Translations under genes and position numbers: made by a program
Notes under the pieces: generated by a model
Databases searched by the model: none
The model's input: the letters and a program-made list of their open reading frames with translations, nothing else
What the model was told of the DNA's origin: nothing
In this document: positions 55,095 through 64,000 of the stretch, piece by piece
Position numbering within the stretch: position 1 is the stretch's first letter
How the letters are laid out: each line of letters begins with the position of its first letter
Source of the DNA: Gautieria morchelliformis
Lineage: Eukaryota; Basidiomycota; Agaricomycetes; Gomphales; Gomphaceae
Reading direction: 5' to 3'
Assembly: GCA_015179125.1 (NCBI GenBank)
Contig: WHVA01000041.1
Span: 248,001 to 312,000 of the forward strand
DNA length: 64,000 bases

Positions 55095-55719
55095 GCTAAT
55101 ACGATATCCTACGCCTGTCTCGGGACATCAACGCGCAGCCTGCCAACCCTGCAACCTCCGGACGGTCTATGATCTTCCCATCACCGCCCCCCGGGCCGGA
55201 GATAAATTCACGGCTGAAGGCACGACGAGCGTTGCATGGTGTATGAATACCACACCTCTTTCCCCGGGCGCGCAGCGAGTCATGAGCGGACCATAGGGAT
55301 AAGGCCGCCCTGCCTGCAGCGGGTCTCCAAGCCACAACGGCACGCTTGTGTTCAAGTTGGGGTTCATGCAGAGTGCCGATCCCAGAAAGCACCTCGACAC
55401 AGGGTTATCCGTTACCGACGCACGTCGGTACATGCGGCTGACGGTCCAATTGACACCCACCTACCGTGTAGAGCATCCGCTGGCATCCGGTTTCAGCTTC
55501 CAAGCCGGAGCACAGAGCGTCGTCTTCTCAGAGGACTTCAATGTCCTCTCGAGACGACTATATCCTTGTCTGTGCGTTCCCGGAAAGTTCCTATTCGCGT
55601 CGGTGGCTAGCTCACTGATATCCTATCCTCATGGCGTAGTGTTCGGAGATTCCGGAAACATGTCCCAAAGATTTATAATCCAAGCACAGCCCACACTGAG
55701 TGATATAAAGCTGAGGTGA
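55095..55719 (+). pseudogene. Kre9/KNH-like copy b, start lost
   Basis: The region with the start codon and signal peptide in copy a is deleted here (TGTCTCGGGACATC replaces it). VYDLPITAPRAGDKFTAEG remains. A one-base deletion (CTGCAGCGGG for CTGCCAGCGGG) breaks the second exon, and the two frame-breaking changes of copy a are also present. The last exon is well kept: splicing gives DDYILVLFGDSGNMSQRFII, the diagnostic end of the Kre9_KNH domain, then a stop at 55719. Confidence 0.7.
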
Positions 55720-56123
55720 CTTGACGGAATACGCTCACGAAGACGCGGTCACATAATCATACATGCACACCCTAGATGGAATGCCGTTGCCGAGTCATGA
55801 TTAGACCCTTTGTCTTCTAAAGTTTTCCATGAAGTGTGAGTGACGTAGTTGGCTCACCACTGATCCAAAGGGGTCCTAATAGCGCTCCCGGTTCCCGGTT
55901 CGGACTTCGATTCGAAGTTCGTTCCCGTCCATGGTTAATTATGTCGTTTGTCATCCTGTCTTGAAGATGTGACGACAAGATGTATAAATACGGTAATTTT
56001 CATTGTATGCTCAAATTTAATCGAAATCTCTGATCCTTCTACATGCCTAAACACAATCTCGTCCGACAAACAATTATCCATGTCGCAAGAAGAGAAATAA
56101 AGAATCAAGGCTGCGAATTGAAC

Positions 56124-58013
56124 TCATCGTTTCGAGGATAAAATTTCTACAAGCTCGATTCTTTGGGATTCATGCGAAAGAGACAGGTCTCCCACATCAC
56201 TTATCACCGCCCGATCAATGTCGCTGCTGCTGTTATAAACCTGGGTGTTGATCATCCAGGTGGGCAGAGTTGGGACAGCGTTGTGTTGAACTGCGCTAGG
56301 GGTGAGGGAAGTTCCGTAGTTACCCTTCACGGAGCGATGTAGGTTGATCGTCAAGCGATTGATCATAATTGAAATCAGACTGTTAGCAGAACCATCAGTC
56401 AGAAGAGCGCAAGCCGACCATTGAGGAGCCTACACGTTTGATGAGCTGTAGTTGAATGTGACGCATGAGAATAAAAGATCATCATTGGACCAGCCTGTAA
56501 GTAAATAGAGGGACTTACCCGGAATTGACGAGCTTGAGTCCGGGCTGATATATCTTCAGGGTTCATAACTCTAGACCCATCCCTAAGTTTACACTCACCG
56601 GTGCGAAAAGGACCATACATAACCAGATGAACATGGTGGAAAATATAACACTGAAATGCGCTCGCAGCACGTTATTGAAGAAAATGGTCCATGACTTACA
56701 GGAAGTAGATGATACCGTCCTTAACAATGATCCGTAAGATCCCGCCCTGTTCCATCAGTCCATTGAGAGACCTGTCTTTCCAACTCTTGGCCATGATTAA
56801 GCCAATTATGGAGACATCAAACGTTAGTTCCAGGATGAAGGGAGTGTATGCTCCATCTTTACTGTCAAATCGTTATATCAGACCAAATATCGATAATAAA
56901 CCCTACGGGAACACACAGTCTGGGAGAAGGAAGATACAGGCAGCCTTGCAGAAGTGAGGCATAAAAAAGGATGAGTTACGGTGATGCAACACATAGGTGT
57001 CAACGCTTCGCACCTTGAAAGGCAGGGACGTCAATTGGCGGCGCAGGCAATGCTGAGAATCGGGTTAGAGGTGATGGCTTTACAAGGGGTCACTCGAAAC
57101 TTACGTCCGTGACCGGGAAAAGCGTAAACGAATGTGCTGACAACAAGTTGAATGAAAATGACTGAACTCAAGTAACCCAAGGTCCATTTGTTACGATTGT
57201 ACAACGCATATACACTGTTGTTAAAATCGTCAATAATTGTGTATGACGCAGGAATTAATGGTGATAACTAACCGTAGAAGGAGTAGAATACTGGATGCGG
57301 TACCAATCACGGTGAAAACCCCAAGCTCTAAAGGGCCCAATGTTTTGCAGCTTGAGATCGAGTATTAATAGCGAGCAAGGGAAGGCGGCAGCCTAGATTG
57401 CTCACACCTAAAACATAATCAGAAACGCAAACTGCCAATGGGAACGAGACATACGGCTTCACCCCACTTTGTTGTGGCCGCTAACGCACAAGGTAAGATC
57501 CATGACGGTATATCAATAACCAAATAACGTACCAGCTGTTATCACTGACAAGCAGATTGGGACGAAATATCTGGTCTGCTGGACATCACTATTGAGAACG
57601 TCCAAAGAACTAAAGACCTCACGACGAAAAACAGAAAACTAGCTAGGGCATGGTTTAGAGCCATATGTTTGTCTCCCGAGGCTGAATTAAGTGGATTACC
57701 TAAAGTTACTCTGTTGGACCAAATGTACCGAACCTAAAAGTTGTCGTGAGCTTGTGGCTGGTCTTGAAAAATACAGACGTACTTCATCTCCAAGTGTGAG
57801 GAGATGCTCATAGAACAGAAGGGCGAGGCTTGAAACAAGGCAATACTGATCGGACAGTCAGAGAAGTCATATAACTGGTGCCTTGGGTGGATACTTGCTC
57901 TAGTAGCCTGTCTATCATTTCAAGGTGACAAGGATGATTGATAAATTGAAAAACTTGATAACTTACAACTGCCCTCCAAGGACGATGAGGTCTTGCACAC
58001 TGCCAGACGACAT
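56124..58013 (-). pseudogene. DUF6533-like membrane protein, tandem copy 3
   Basis: Start MSSGSVQDLIVLGGQ at 58013, with the same 47-nt first exon and 13-nt second exon (GCTACTAGAGCAA) as the other copies. The C-terminal exon has TAG at 56430-56432, the same position as copy 2. Beyond that stop the frame stays open to 56124 (SIMINRLTINLHRSVKGN and onward). Sharing the stop with copy 2 indicates one mutation before the last duplication. Confidence 0.65.
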
Positions 58014-58413
58014 AATGGGAGAGACACAGTTGGATGGGAGTCACCCCTCCAGCTTTATCGTATCCTGGGGATAGGCGTGGCGAGCTACACTGCCTCAATA
58101 ATAGCAATTTGCCATCAGGAAAGTCAAAGGTAACTCACTCTCGCGGAACCCCAGAGTTATATAACTCAATTCATCACCAAATTGGCGTCTGGCCAGTCTA
58201 TCAAAGAACTCAAGCAGACTCTGATACCAGTCATGGGTAAAAATACCAAGCGCCTCAATTCCGCTCATGCCCCACGGGAGCGGTTGCGGAAATTTAGCAG
58301 TCCTTGTGCAGCAGCTCAAAGCATGTTCCAATCAGCATGCAAGCATCATGTACGCGAAACGGGGACCAGAGAAACAGCTCATGCACATGGTTGAAACGTT
58401 GAGGATTTACGAT

Positions 58414-59000
58414 TTACGCTGACACAATGGATTTCCTTTTCGAGTGGCACGCAAAAATAGCAATTAGCGCCAGGTCCTTCGGGAGCCTCGGAGTCAGACG
58501 GGTTGGTGTCGGGAACTGGAGGGCGAGCGCCCTTTCGGACTTCGACGAGATATTTTCTCTAAGTCCTTCCATAGCAGTTGGCGTGGTCGGGGCATGGCGT
58601 GGGGTAGGAATTAACGTAAACATAACACATAAAACACAAAACAAATTAGTAAAACAGAAATGGAAAAAAAGGTACTTTCACTTGTGTTGAGGTTTTACCG
58701 CGTCTGCGTCGAGGTGGCACCCAATAGGCACCAATTTCCCGGTTTCGGGCGCATGGACATACATCTGCCAGATCGTTGATAGGCTTTCATTCGGAGACGC
58801 TTGATACCCTTGCACAGGCGCTATATGTATAGCCACTATACATTCATTGAGCATATAGATTCATAGATTCAGTTGCATCTATTTATATCTGCATGCCGCT
58901 CAAGCGCTCATACTCCAGTTTACTCATCTTATAATAAATATTTATCTTTGCACAATTCAAACCTGTTCTAGCATCTGCAGCTGGGGAATACACCGGATTG
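58414..59000. other. Foreign stretch interrupting unit 3
   Basis: This sequence has no counterpart in units 1 and 2. A plus-strand frame (58427-58690) has no recognisable domain. The remainder looks non-coding, AT-rich around 58840-58960. Confidence 0.4.
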
Positions 59001-59084
59001 CACTCCAATTATATAGTATATTTAGAGACTAACCGATCATGCGGTAATGGCGTGGACCTCACCCAAAAAGGCCAAGGAGTCGTC

Positions 59085-59681
59085 GCACGCATAATGCCCT
59101 GCTCCCGCCCACAAAAAAAAACAAATGCACCGTGCACACGCCCCTGCTCGATCCCCATCATCCCCACGACACGCAGCACGGTGGGCATGCCACGAACACG
59201 GTACTGGCCTGTCAGCGCCTCGGTCACGGCGTGCAGGATGCCCGCGAGAGTGGCATTGTCGAACGTGTCGCCGGGGTTGCGTTAGAGGCTGGCAGGCTGC
59301 ACGGGTGGACGTGGCAGTGCGAGAACACCAAGAACAAGTTAGCACGCAAACGGACACGGCGCGGGGCGAACCCGCGGCGCGGCGGGAGGAAAGAGGACAT
59401 GGCACAACGAACACGGGACACGCGAGGAGGGAGCGCGGAACAACACTTGCGTGACACATGCACAGAACCAAAAAAAAAAAAAAAAAAAAAAGAACCCAAA
59501 AGACAAAACCACATGTAAATCCGACTCACCCATCAAATGTCCTTCCCTTCGGCTATCCACGTTGCTCATCATCTCTGCAAACGCGCGCCCCATATCCGCG
59601 ACTGTGAGCTGCCCCTGCCCAAACCATTCCGGCTCATGTCGTCTATAAGAAGTGACGTTGGCAGATGCTTGTATATGCATT
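59085..59681 (-). pseudogene. Possible fatty-acid oxygenase (Ppo-like) fragment
   Basis: A minus-strand exon (HEPEWFGQGQLTVADMGRAF, ending HLMG before GTGAGT) is followed by a ~250-bp pyrimidine-rich intron-like stretch and a block reading NPGDTFDNATLAGILHAVTE and RVRGMPTVLRVVGMMGIEQG. The last piece resembles the RARG-P-VLR-EIMGIEQ segment of fungal heme-peroxidase oxygenases of the linoleate diol synthase (Ppo) type. The frame around the second block cannot be joined cleanly and the sequence ends soon after. The match is by memory of the motif only. Confidence 0.4.
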
Positions 59682-59989
59682 GAGCATCAATGATGATATA
59701 GTAGGGCAGATACTGGACTTACAACTCTAATACTAGCATCAACATGGAAGGTGGCCTGTGACATTAGGGAATGGGAGACGCAGTCAGTTGGTGGTTACTT
59801 GTGAGGGTTGTGGTGGAAGAAGAGTCCTCGGCGTTTATATAAATAATGCCCCACATCGTTCATAATCATAGATAAGCCTCAAGGCAACCTGGTTCTCATG
59901 CTTACATACTTAAACCATTGAGTCACGATAGACAGTTCCATGAAGCAGAAAACAAGGACATTTGTATAGTACAGGTACTCCCGGAAACA

Positions 59990-60456
59990 GAGCCTGCCTG
60001 CCAGCAGGTCTCCAAGCCTCAACGGTACGCTGGTGTTGGGGTCCGTGCAGAGCGCCAATCCCAGCGAGCACCTCGACACAGGTTTGTCTGTTGCCGACTT
60101 GCACGTCGATATATATGCGGCTGACTATCCAATTGACACGCACCTACCGTGTGTAGAGCATCCGCTGGCAACCGGTTTCAGCCTCCAAGCTAGAGCGCAG
60201 AGCGTCACCTTCCCAGAGGACTTGCGCTCTCGAGACGACTATATCCATCTCTGTGCGTGCTCGTACATTTCCCATTCACGTCATTGGGTAGCTCGCTGAT
60301 ATCCTATCCTCATGGCGTAGTGTTCAGAGATTCCGAAAACATATCCCCAAGGTTTATCACGGAATACGCTCACGAAGAATCGCTGTCACACGCTATGAGA
60401 TGTATGGCTTGGTGCCAATTTATACGCAGGCCTTCGTTCATGTCTCACGTAAAATA
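59990..60456 (+). pseudogene. Kre9/KNH-like copy c, 5' truncated
   Basis: The first exon is replaced by unrelated sequence. From about 59992 the frame is open: RSPSLNGTLVLGSVQSANPS, EHLDT, a normal donor (ACAG|GTTTGT), then EHPLATGFSLQARAQSVTFP and EDLRSRDDYI, an intron, and FRDSENISPRFIT. Its splice sites and reading frame are cleaner than in copies a and b, but it lacks the secretion signal. Confidence 0.65.
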
Positions 60457-60726
60457 AGCAAGTTGCAACTCTAGGGACGCATCTACAGAACGTCCCCCAG
60501 AACGAAGACAACCGTCCTCATCTCTCTAGTTATATACGTTACACCCATACGCCGTGTTCCCTTCTCGTGTGAAGGTGACGATATGGTCTAGAAATCGAAT
60601 GTATGCGATAAATCCACGCACGGCATACACTAGGCAGATATTCAATGACTCCCCACCCAGTGTGCGTGTCATAAACCCAACTTCACAATAACAACTTTGG
60701 GACTGCCTGTCAACAGCTGCCTCCTA
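60457..60726. other. Short unassigned stretch
   Basis: No gene was recognised between the Kre9-like copy c and the chromodomain remnant. Confidence 0.4.
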
Positions 60727-60926
60727 TGCGGCCACCTCCAGTTCTTAGTCAAGTGGGTATGGGTATGAGGAGACCTCATGGGTCTCCGAAGACAATGTCT
60801 GCACGCTGACCAAGGTGCAGGGATTCTACCAGACCCATCCAGGAGCACTCCGAAGGGCCAGGTCAATGGCTTTCCAATCAATCATGTCCTGTGCTGTGAG
60901 GACACAGCACTCTAGAGGGATGGTGA
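60727..60926 (+). pseudogene. Chromodomain remnant of an upstream chromovirus
   Basis: The plus strand reads LQFLVKW, then after a frame slip GYEETSWVSED and VQGFYQTHPGALRRARSMAF, matching the chromodomain end of the protein at 1210-1400. It runs into a degenerate purine tract (AGAGGGATGGTGA) and the LTR at 60927, so that LTR also serves as the 3' LTR of this remnant. Confidence 0.85.
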
Positions 60927-61560
60927 TGTCAGGGGAACCCCCTCCTGAGGTTATTTCCAGTCTCAGCTTTGGTGTTACGACCGTGCATTTCCGACTTCTG
61001 ACCTTTCAGTTCCACAACACTTTCCGCCCCTCCGATATTTCCGACATTCTTCCCCTTGTACTACTCCCTTGGTCTTTCAACTCTATTACTCGGACCCACC
61101 GGACCTGCTTCATCGTTCATCAAGACCATATGTCTGGCCCTCCTTGTGTTCCGTTGTCAGATATGTTTTCCCGACCCCTTGTTCTTTGCCATTGTTTTAC
61201 CTTACCCTGAACCCCCCCTTGTAGTCCCATTGTTCCCAATTAGTTAGTTCCCACGTCTTGTCTACCCGACTTCCGCTCCCCCCAGAATTTGCTTAGTACC
61301 ATCTCATTACCTGTTATCTCAGCTCTTTGTATAAAAGCCTCTCATGTATGTCTGTTATTCTGCAATCAGATAATCGCCTTCGATACTTGATTTCCTTCAC
61401 TCCATCTCCTGTTCTTAGCACAGCGAGTCTAGCAAGACCTCCGTCTCTCCGCCTCCCGTCTTCCGCCTTCCGCCTCTGTTCCAACTCAAGTTCTGACCAA
61501 CCTTCAGTTCGACACTTTCCGACTTCTGACTCATTTACGAGATACTTAGACAATAGTTCA
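60927..61560 (+). repeat. LTR of the right-edge chromovirus
   Basis: The 634-bp LTR starts TGTCAGGGGAACC and ends AATAGTTCA, and has a TATA-like TGTATAAAAG near 61328. It is followed directly by TTGGGGGCGCAACC, a primer-binding-like sequence containing TGG. It shares its first bases and TTCCG-rich character with the 1439-1918 family but is otherwise different, a separate subfamily. Confidence 0.85.
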
Positions 61561-61667
61561 TTGGGGGCGCAACCTATAAGTTGAAGCCACTGTCCTTTCC
61601 AGTTCCAACTTAGCGGAAATCTTGATACATAACAGTATTATTTGATTCCCACCCGATAACTATCGCT

Positions 61668-63106
61668 ATGCCTCCTCGTACCACAGCTACTTCAGCTCGA
61701 GCAGGAGCTGTCGAAGCGCTCTCTTATTTTGGCAGTCTTAGATCCGCAGCACCAAGGCACGCGGAACCCTCCAGCAGCTCTTGTGCAGACGATGAGCTTT
61801 CCGATGCCATTCCGCCACGTTTTGAAGAAGTTCCCGATGCTAATCCCGACGACAATCCCGACTATGATGGGAACTCGACGAGTAACAGCGGCGAACAACC
61901 AGCAGTGTCATTCCGACGCCCAGCACCAGCACCACCACCTCCACCAGGACCCTCTCCCGGTGGCCCTCCAGGCGGCCCTCATGGCGGCCCCCCCGGCGGT
62001 CCCCCAGGCGGTACTCCACCCCCAATTCCCACCAACCCAATTCCCACCAACCCAGTTCCACCCGCGCCAGTTCTGGCTCTTGCACAAACTATCGCCATGC
62101 TAGCCGGCCAACTCCAGTGCCCGGCCCAAGCCCCACCACGCCCCAAGACAAAGGTCCGTGAACCAGATCAATTCGACAGTTCCGACCCCAAGAAGCTCCA
62201 GCCTTTTTTGGTCCGGCTTCAACTCAACTTCCGTGATCGTCCCAATGCCTTTCCTGACGACGAACGAAAGGTCAACTACACCCTTTCCTATCTCCGAGGC
62301 ACGGCTCTCGACTATTTTGAACCCGCCCTCATGGATCCATTCGCCCTCATCGACTGGGCTGACGATTACCACAACTTCGTTCCGAACTCTGCTGCAACTT
62401 CGGACCATTTGATATGGAAGCTGATGTGGAAAATGAACTTGATAAGCTTCGTATGAAAGACACTCATAAGATAGCTAAATACATTGTCACTTTCCAGCAG
62501 CTTGCTCCTCGAGTCCAATGGGGAGAAGCCGCACTCTGACGCCAATTCTACATGGGCTTGCCATCCCGGATCAAGGATGAAATTGCCTGTGTCGGAAAAC
62601 CCGCCACCCTTACCGACCTCCACAACCTTGCCCAATCCATCAATTCGCGCTACTGGGAAAGAGATTCTGAGATCGCTCGTGAAACTTCCGCCCAGAGCAG
62701 GAACGACAAGCCTTCTGACAAGAAGTCTGATAAAGACAAGAAGAAGATGAATTCTGGAAACAACAACTCCGGAAACAACAACAACAACAACAACAACAGT
62801 TCCGGCTCCAACTCCAGAAACCGGAACAACACCTCCACACCTCGCAACAACCAGGCCTCCGGTTCTAACACCAACACCCAGAAGAGCACTCCGGACCTTT
62901 CCGACAAACTTGGGAAGGACAGAAAACTAACCCCTGCAGAACGCCAGCGTCACATGGACAACAATCTTTGCCTCTTCTGCGGCAAAGGCGGTCACGTCGC
63001 TCGCGATTGCACCCGAGCTTCCGCTTCTGCTGCTAAGGCCAAGGGCCACACAGCGAAGACGGAAGAGAAATCTGAAGCGACTCCTGCTATGGATGCAAAA
63101 AAATAG
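61668..63106 (+). pseudogene. Chromovirus gag with one frameshift and one stop
   Basis: Start MPPRTTATSARAG. A Pro/Gly-rich N-terminus (61925-62075) precedes a Ty3-type capsid (DPKKLQPFLVRLQLNF, YLRGTALDYFEPAL). A frameshift near 62370 moves the continuation (LDKLRMKDTHKIAKYIVTFQ) to another frame, and a TGA near 62537 (GEAAL*RQFYMGLP) follows, probably from CGA. From 62540 the frame is open to an Asn-rich linker and a zinc knuckle CLFCGKGGHVARDC, ending at TAG 63104-63106 inside a GCAAAAAAATAG context. Confidence 0.9.
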
Positions 63107-63143
63107 TCAGCAGTCCTCCGGCCTCCGCACGAGCTGAGGGCTG
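63097..63143 (+). promoter_or_regulatory. Candidate -1 ribosomal frameshift site at gag/pol
   Basis: The heptamer A AAA AAA (63097-63103) ends one base before the gag stop TAG. A shift of -1 there enters exactly the pol frame, which reads AAA ATA GTC AGC onward and stays open to the window end. Seven nucleotides downstream, CAGTCCTC (63111-63118) can pair with GAGGGCTG (63136-63143), an 8-bp stem with one G-U pair and a 17-nt loop. Slippery site, spacing and stem agree with known -1 sites. Confidence 0.7.
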
Positions 63144-64000
63144 TGTTGACCCTATTCGTGCGACAAACGAGGTTAAACTCAACGCATCCGCTCTTTCATC
63201 CTCCGATTCCCTCTTGGTTCCGCTCACTTCCGACACCATTTCCGCACCCCCGTTTACAGCATTGATCGACTCTGGTTCGACTCATTGTTTCCTCGATTCC
63301 GACTTTGTTTTGAAACATAAACTTCCGACCCGCAACATTCCAACAATTCCACTCTGCCTTTTCGATGTGTCATCCAACACGGCAATTTCCCAAGTCGTGG
63401 ACCTGTCTATCTGTTTCACTACTGGGGACAACCATGAAGTTACGTTTTACGTTACTCCGCTAGATGCTAGCTGTTCCGTTGTACTAGGACACAATTGGCT
63501 CACCCAATATAATACGTCAATTAACTGGGCATTGGGTCAGATACAGTTCCGTACCCCGGATCAACTTCTGTCTATTCTGACGTCGTCCGCAAAGATGGTT
63601 CAAGCCTCTTCTGCAACTCCGCTCGTGGATTCAGTTCTGCACTCCGGTCCCGCTTTAGCATCTCCGCCCCTCGAAGCTCCTCGAATTGCGCTCGTTTCTG
63701 CCACCGCTTTCCGCGTATTGCAACGGCAAGAAGATACGTCCATTTTCCAGCTTCACCTTTCCGATTTGGCTACAGTAAAGGCTCGTTCTGCCTCGACTTC
63801 CGCTCTGGTCGACATGGGCTCAGTTCCGGAAGAATATCGTGAATTCCCGGACGTGTTCAACAAGGCCAAAGCCAATAAACCTGCTGAACATCGACCTTAC
63901 GATTTGAAGATAGATTTGGAAGAAGGAGCATCTCCGCCCCTTGGACCGATCTACTCCCTTTTGCAAAGTGAACTCCAGACTCTCCGAGAGTTCGTCGATG
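63103..64000 (+). CDS. Chromovirus pol start: protease and beginning of RT, cut by window edge
   Basis: This frame (-1 relative to gag) has no stop to base 64000. Protease: ALIDSGSTHCFLDSDFVL with the catalytic DSG, then VVLGHNWLTQYNTSINW. The RT lead-in follows: VPEEYREFPDVFNKAKANKP, HRPYDLKIDLEEGASPPLGP, IYSLLQSELQTLREFVD. The family is Ty3/Gypsy chromovirus. No obvious ATG opens the frame, consistent with expression by frameshift. This is the best preserved Gypsy pol section in the window, though its gag is broken. Confidence 0.9.
   Translation, partial: MVSSPPASARAEGCVDPIRATNEVKLNASALSSSDSLLVPLTSDTISAPPFTALIDSGSTHCFLDSDFVLKHKLPTRNIPTIPLCLFDVSSNTAISQVVDLSICFTTGDNHEVTFYVTPLDASCSVVLGHNWLTQYNTSINWALGQIQFRTPDQLLSILTSSAKMVQASSATPLVDSVLHSGPALASPPLEAPRIALVSATAFRVLQRQEDTSIFQLHLSDLATVKARSASTSALVDMGSVPEEYREFPDVFNKAKANKPAEHRPYDLKIDLEEGASPPLGPIYSLLQSELQTLREFVD

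Larger units (their letters stand above)
48472..60450. repeat. Tandem triplication of a divergent gene pair
   Basis: Three units begin with GTAGTTGGCTCACCA (about 48472, 52376 and 55847). Each has a minus-strand DUF6533-like gene followed on the right by a plus-strand Kre9/KNH-like gene. Membrane-gene starts are 3864 and 3493 bp apart. Units 2 and 3 resemble each other more than unit 1 (shared GCGCTCCCGGTTCCCGGTTC and a shared stop), which suggests stepwise duplication. Unit 3 is interrupted by foreign sequence between about 58400 and 59950. Confidence 0.88.

Noticed and set aside
59470-59491. Run of 22 A considered as a LINE/SINE tail
   Set aside because: No target duplication or upstream retroposon is seen; it lies in a presumed intron as a simple repeat.
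59132-59518. Arg-rich 128-codon plus-strand frame
   Set aside because: It is antisense to the more protein-like minus-strand fragment and ends in the poly(A) run.
61692-62103. Alternative frames on both strands across the gag Pro/Gly region
   Set aside because: They mirror the repetitive GGC/CCC coding sequence of gag and have no domain.
1-64000. tRNA, rRNA or other structural RNA genes
   Set aside because: None was recognised by eye; a covariance-model search would be needed to exclude small ones.

Overview
The window comes from a fungal nuclear genome, most likely an agaricomycete basidiomycete. The reasons are chromodomain Ty3/Gypsy elements, Ty1/Copia elements, a pogo-type transposase with a long charged tail, a hAT element with an 8-bp target duplication, a basidiomycete-style F-box protein, DUF6533-like membrane-protein genes split into tiny exons, and Kre9/KNH-like secreted proteins with short introns. 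About three quarters of the window is transposable elements, mostly dead and nested in one another. No rRNA, tRNA, CRISPR or prokaryotic feature was seen.

Left third (1-18232). The 3' end of a chromovirus (1-1918) sits in the reverse transcriptase of an older minus-strand Gypsy fragment (1919-2533). Next comes a three-layer nest: a ~910-bp LTR-like repeat (2534-10069) was hit by a second LTR-like element (2665-9288, flanked by GGGCT), which was hit by a full-length Copia element (Copia-II, 2729-8614, TSD AAATC). Beyond it lies a decayed minus-strand Copia (Copia-D, 10070-15045) broken by another copy of the 910-bp repeat and an unclassified insertion. A truncated minus-strand Copia-B (15046-18232) follows.

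Centre (18233-34140). A plus-strand Gypsy (Gypsy-II) is split by a 2.9-kb pogo transposon (18579-21506, matching terminal inverted repeats, TA duplication) and by a complete Copia-A (24376-29606, TSD CGATA). Copia-A has a 455-bp internal inversion across its gag-protease region. A Copia gag fragment with its 5' LTR and one apparently intact host gene (F-box protein, 32356-34140) follow.

Right-centre (34141-48471). This holds a deleted hAT element (TSD GTAACATC), an exportin-2 (CSE1) pseudogene, two large (~1.15 kb) solo LTRs of one family in opposite orientations (TSDs GCCGG and AAAGG) that carry arrays of TGACTC motifs, a LINE endonuclease fragment, and a Gypsy gag-protease region containing two solo LTRs (TSDs CACCC and GGCCC).

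Right (48472-64000). A divergent gene pair is repeated three times in tandem (units of about 3.5-3.9 kb): a minus-strand DUF6533-like membrane-protein gene and a plus-strand Kre9/KNH-like gene. The first membrane-protein copy looks open wherever it could be traced; the other copies are decaying. The window ends in a second chromovirus with LTR, primer-binding site, gag, a likely -1 frameshift site and the start of pol. That LTR also follows a chromodomain remnant, so two elements appear to share it.

The only candidates for working host genes are the F-box gene and the first DUF6533-like copy. The rest is a record of repeated insertion, LTR-LTR recombination and decay, with many CGA-to-TGA-like stops. 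Element names such as Copia-A are local labels for this window.
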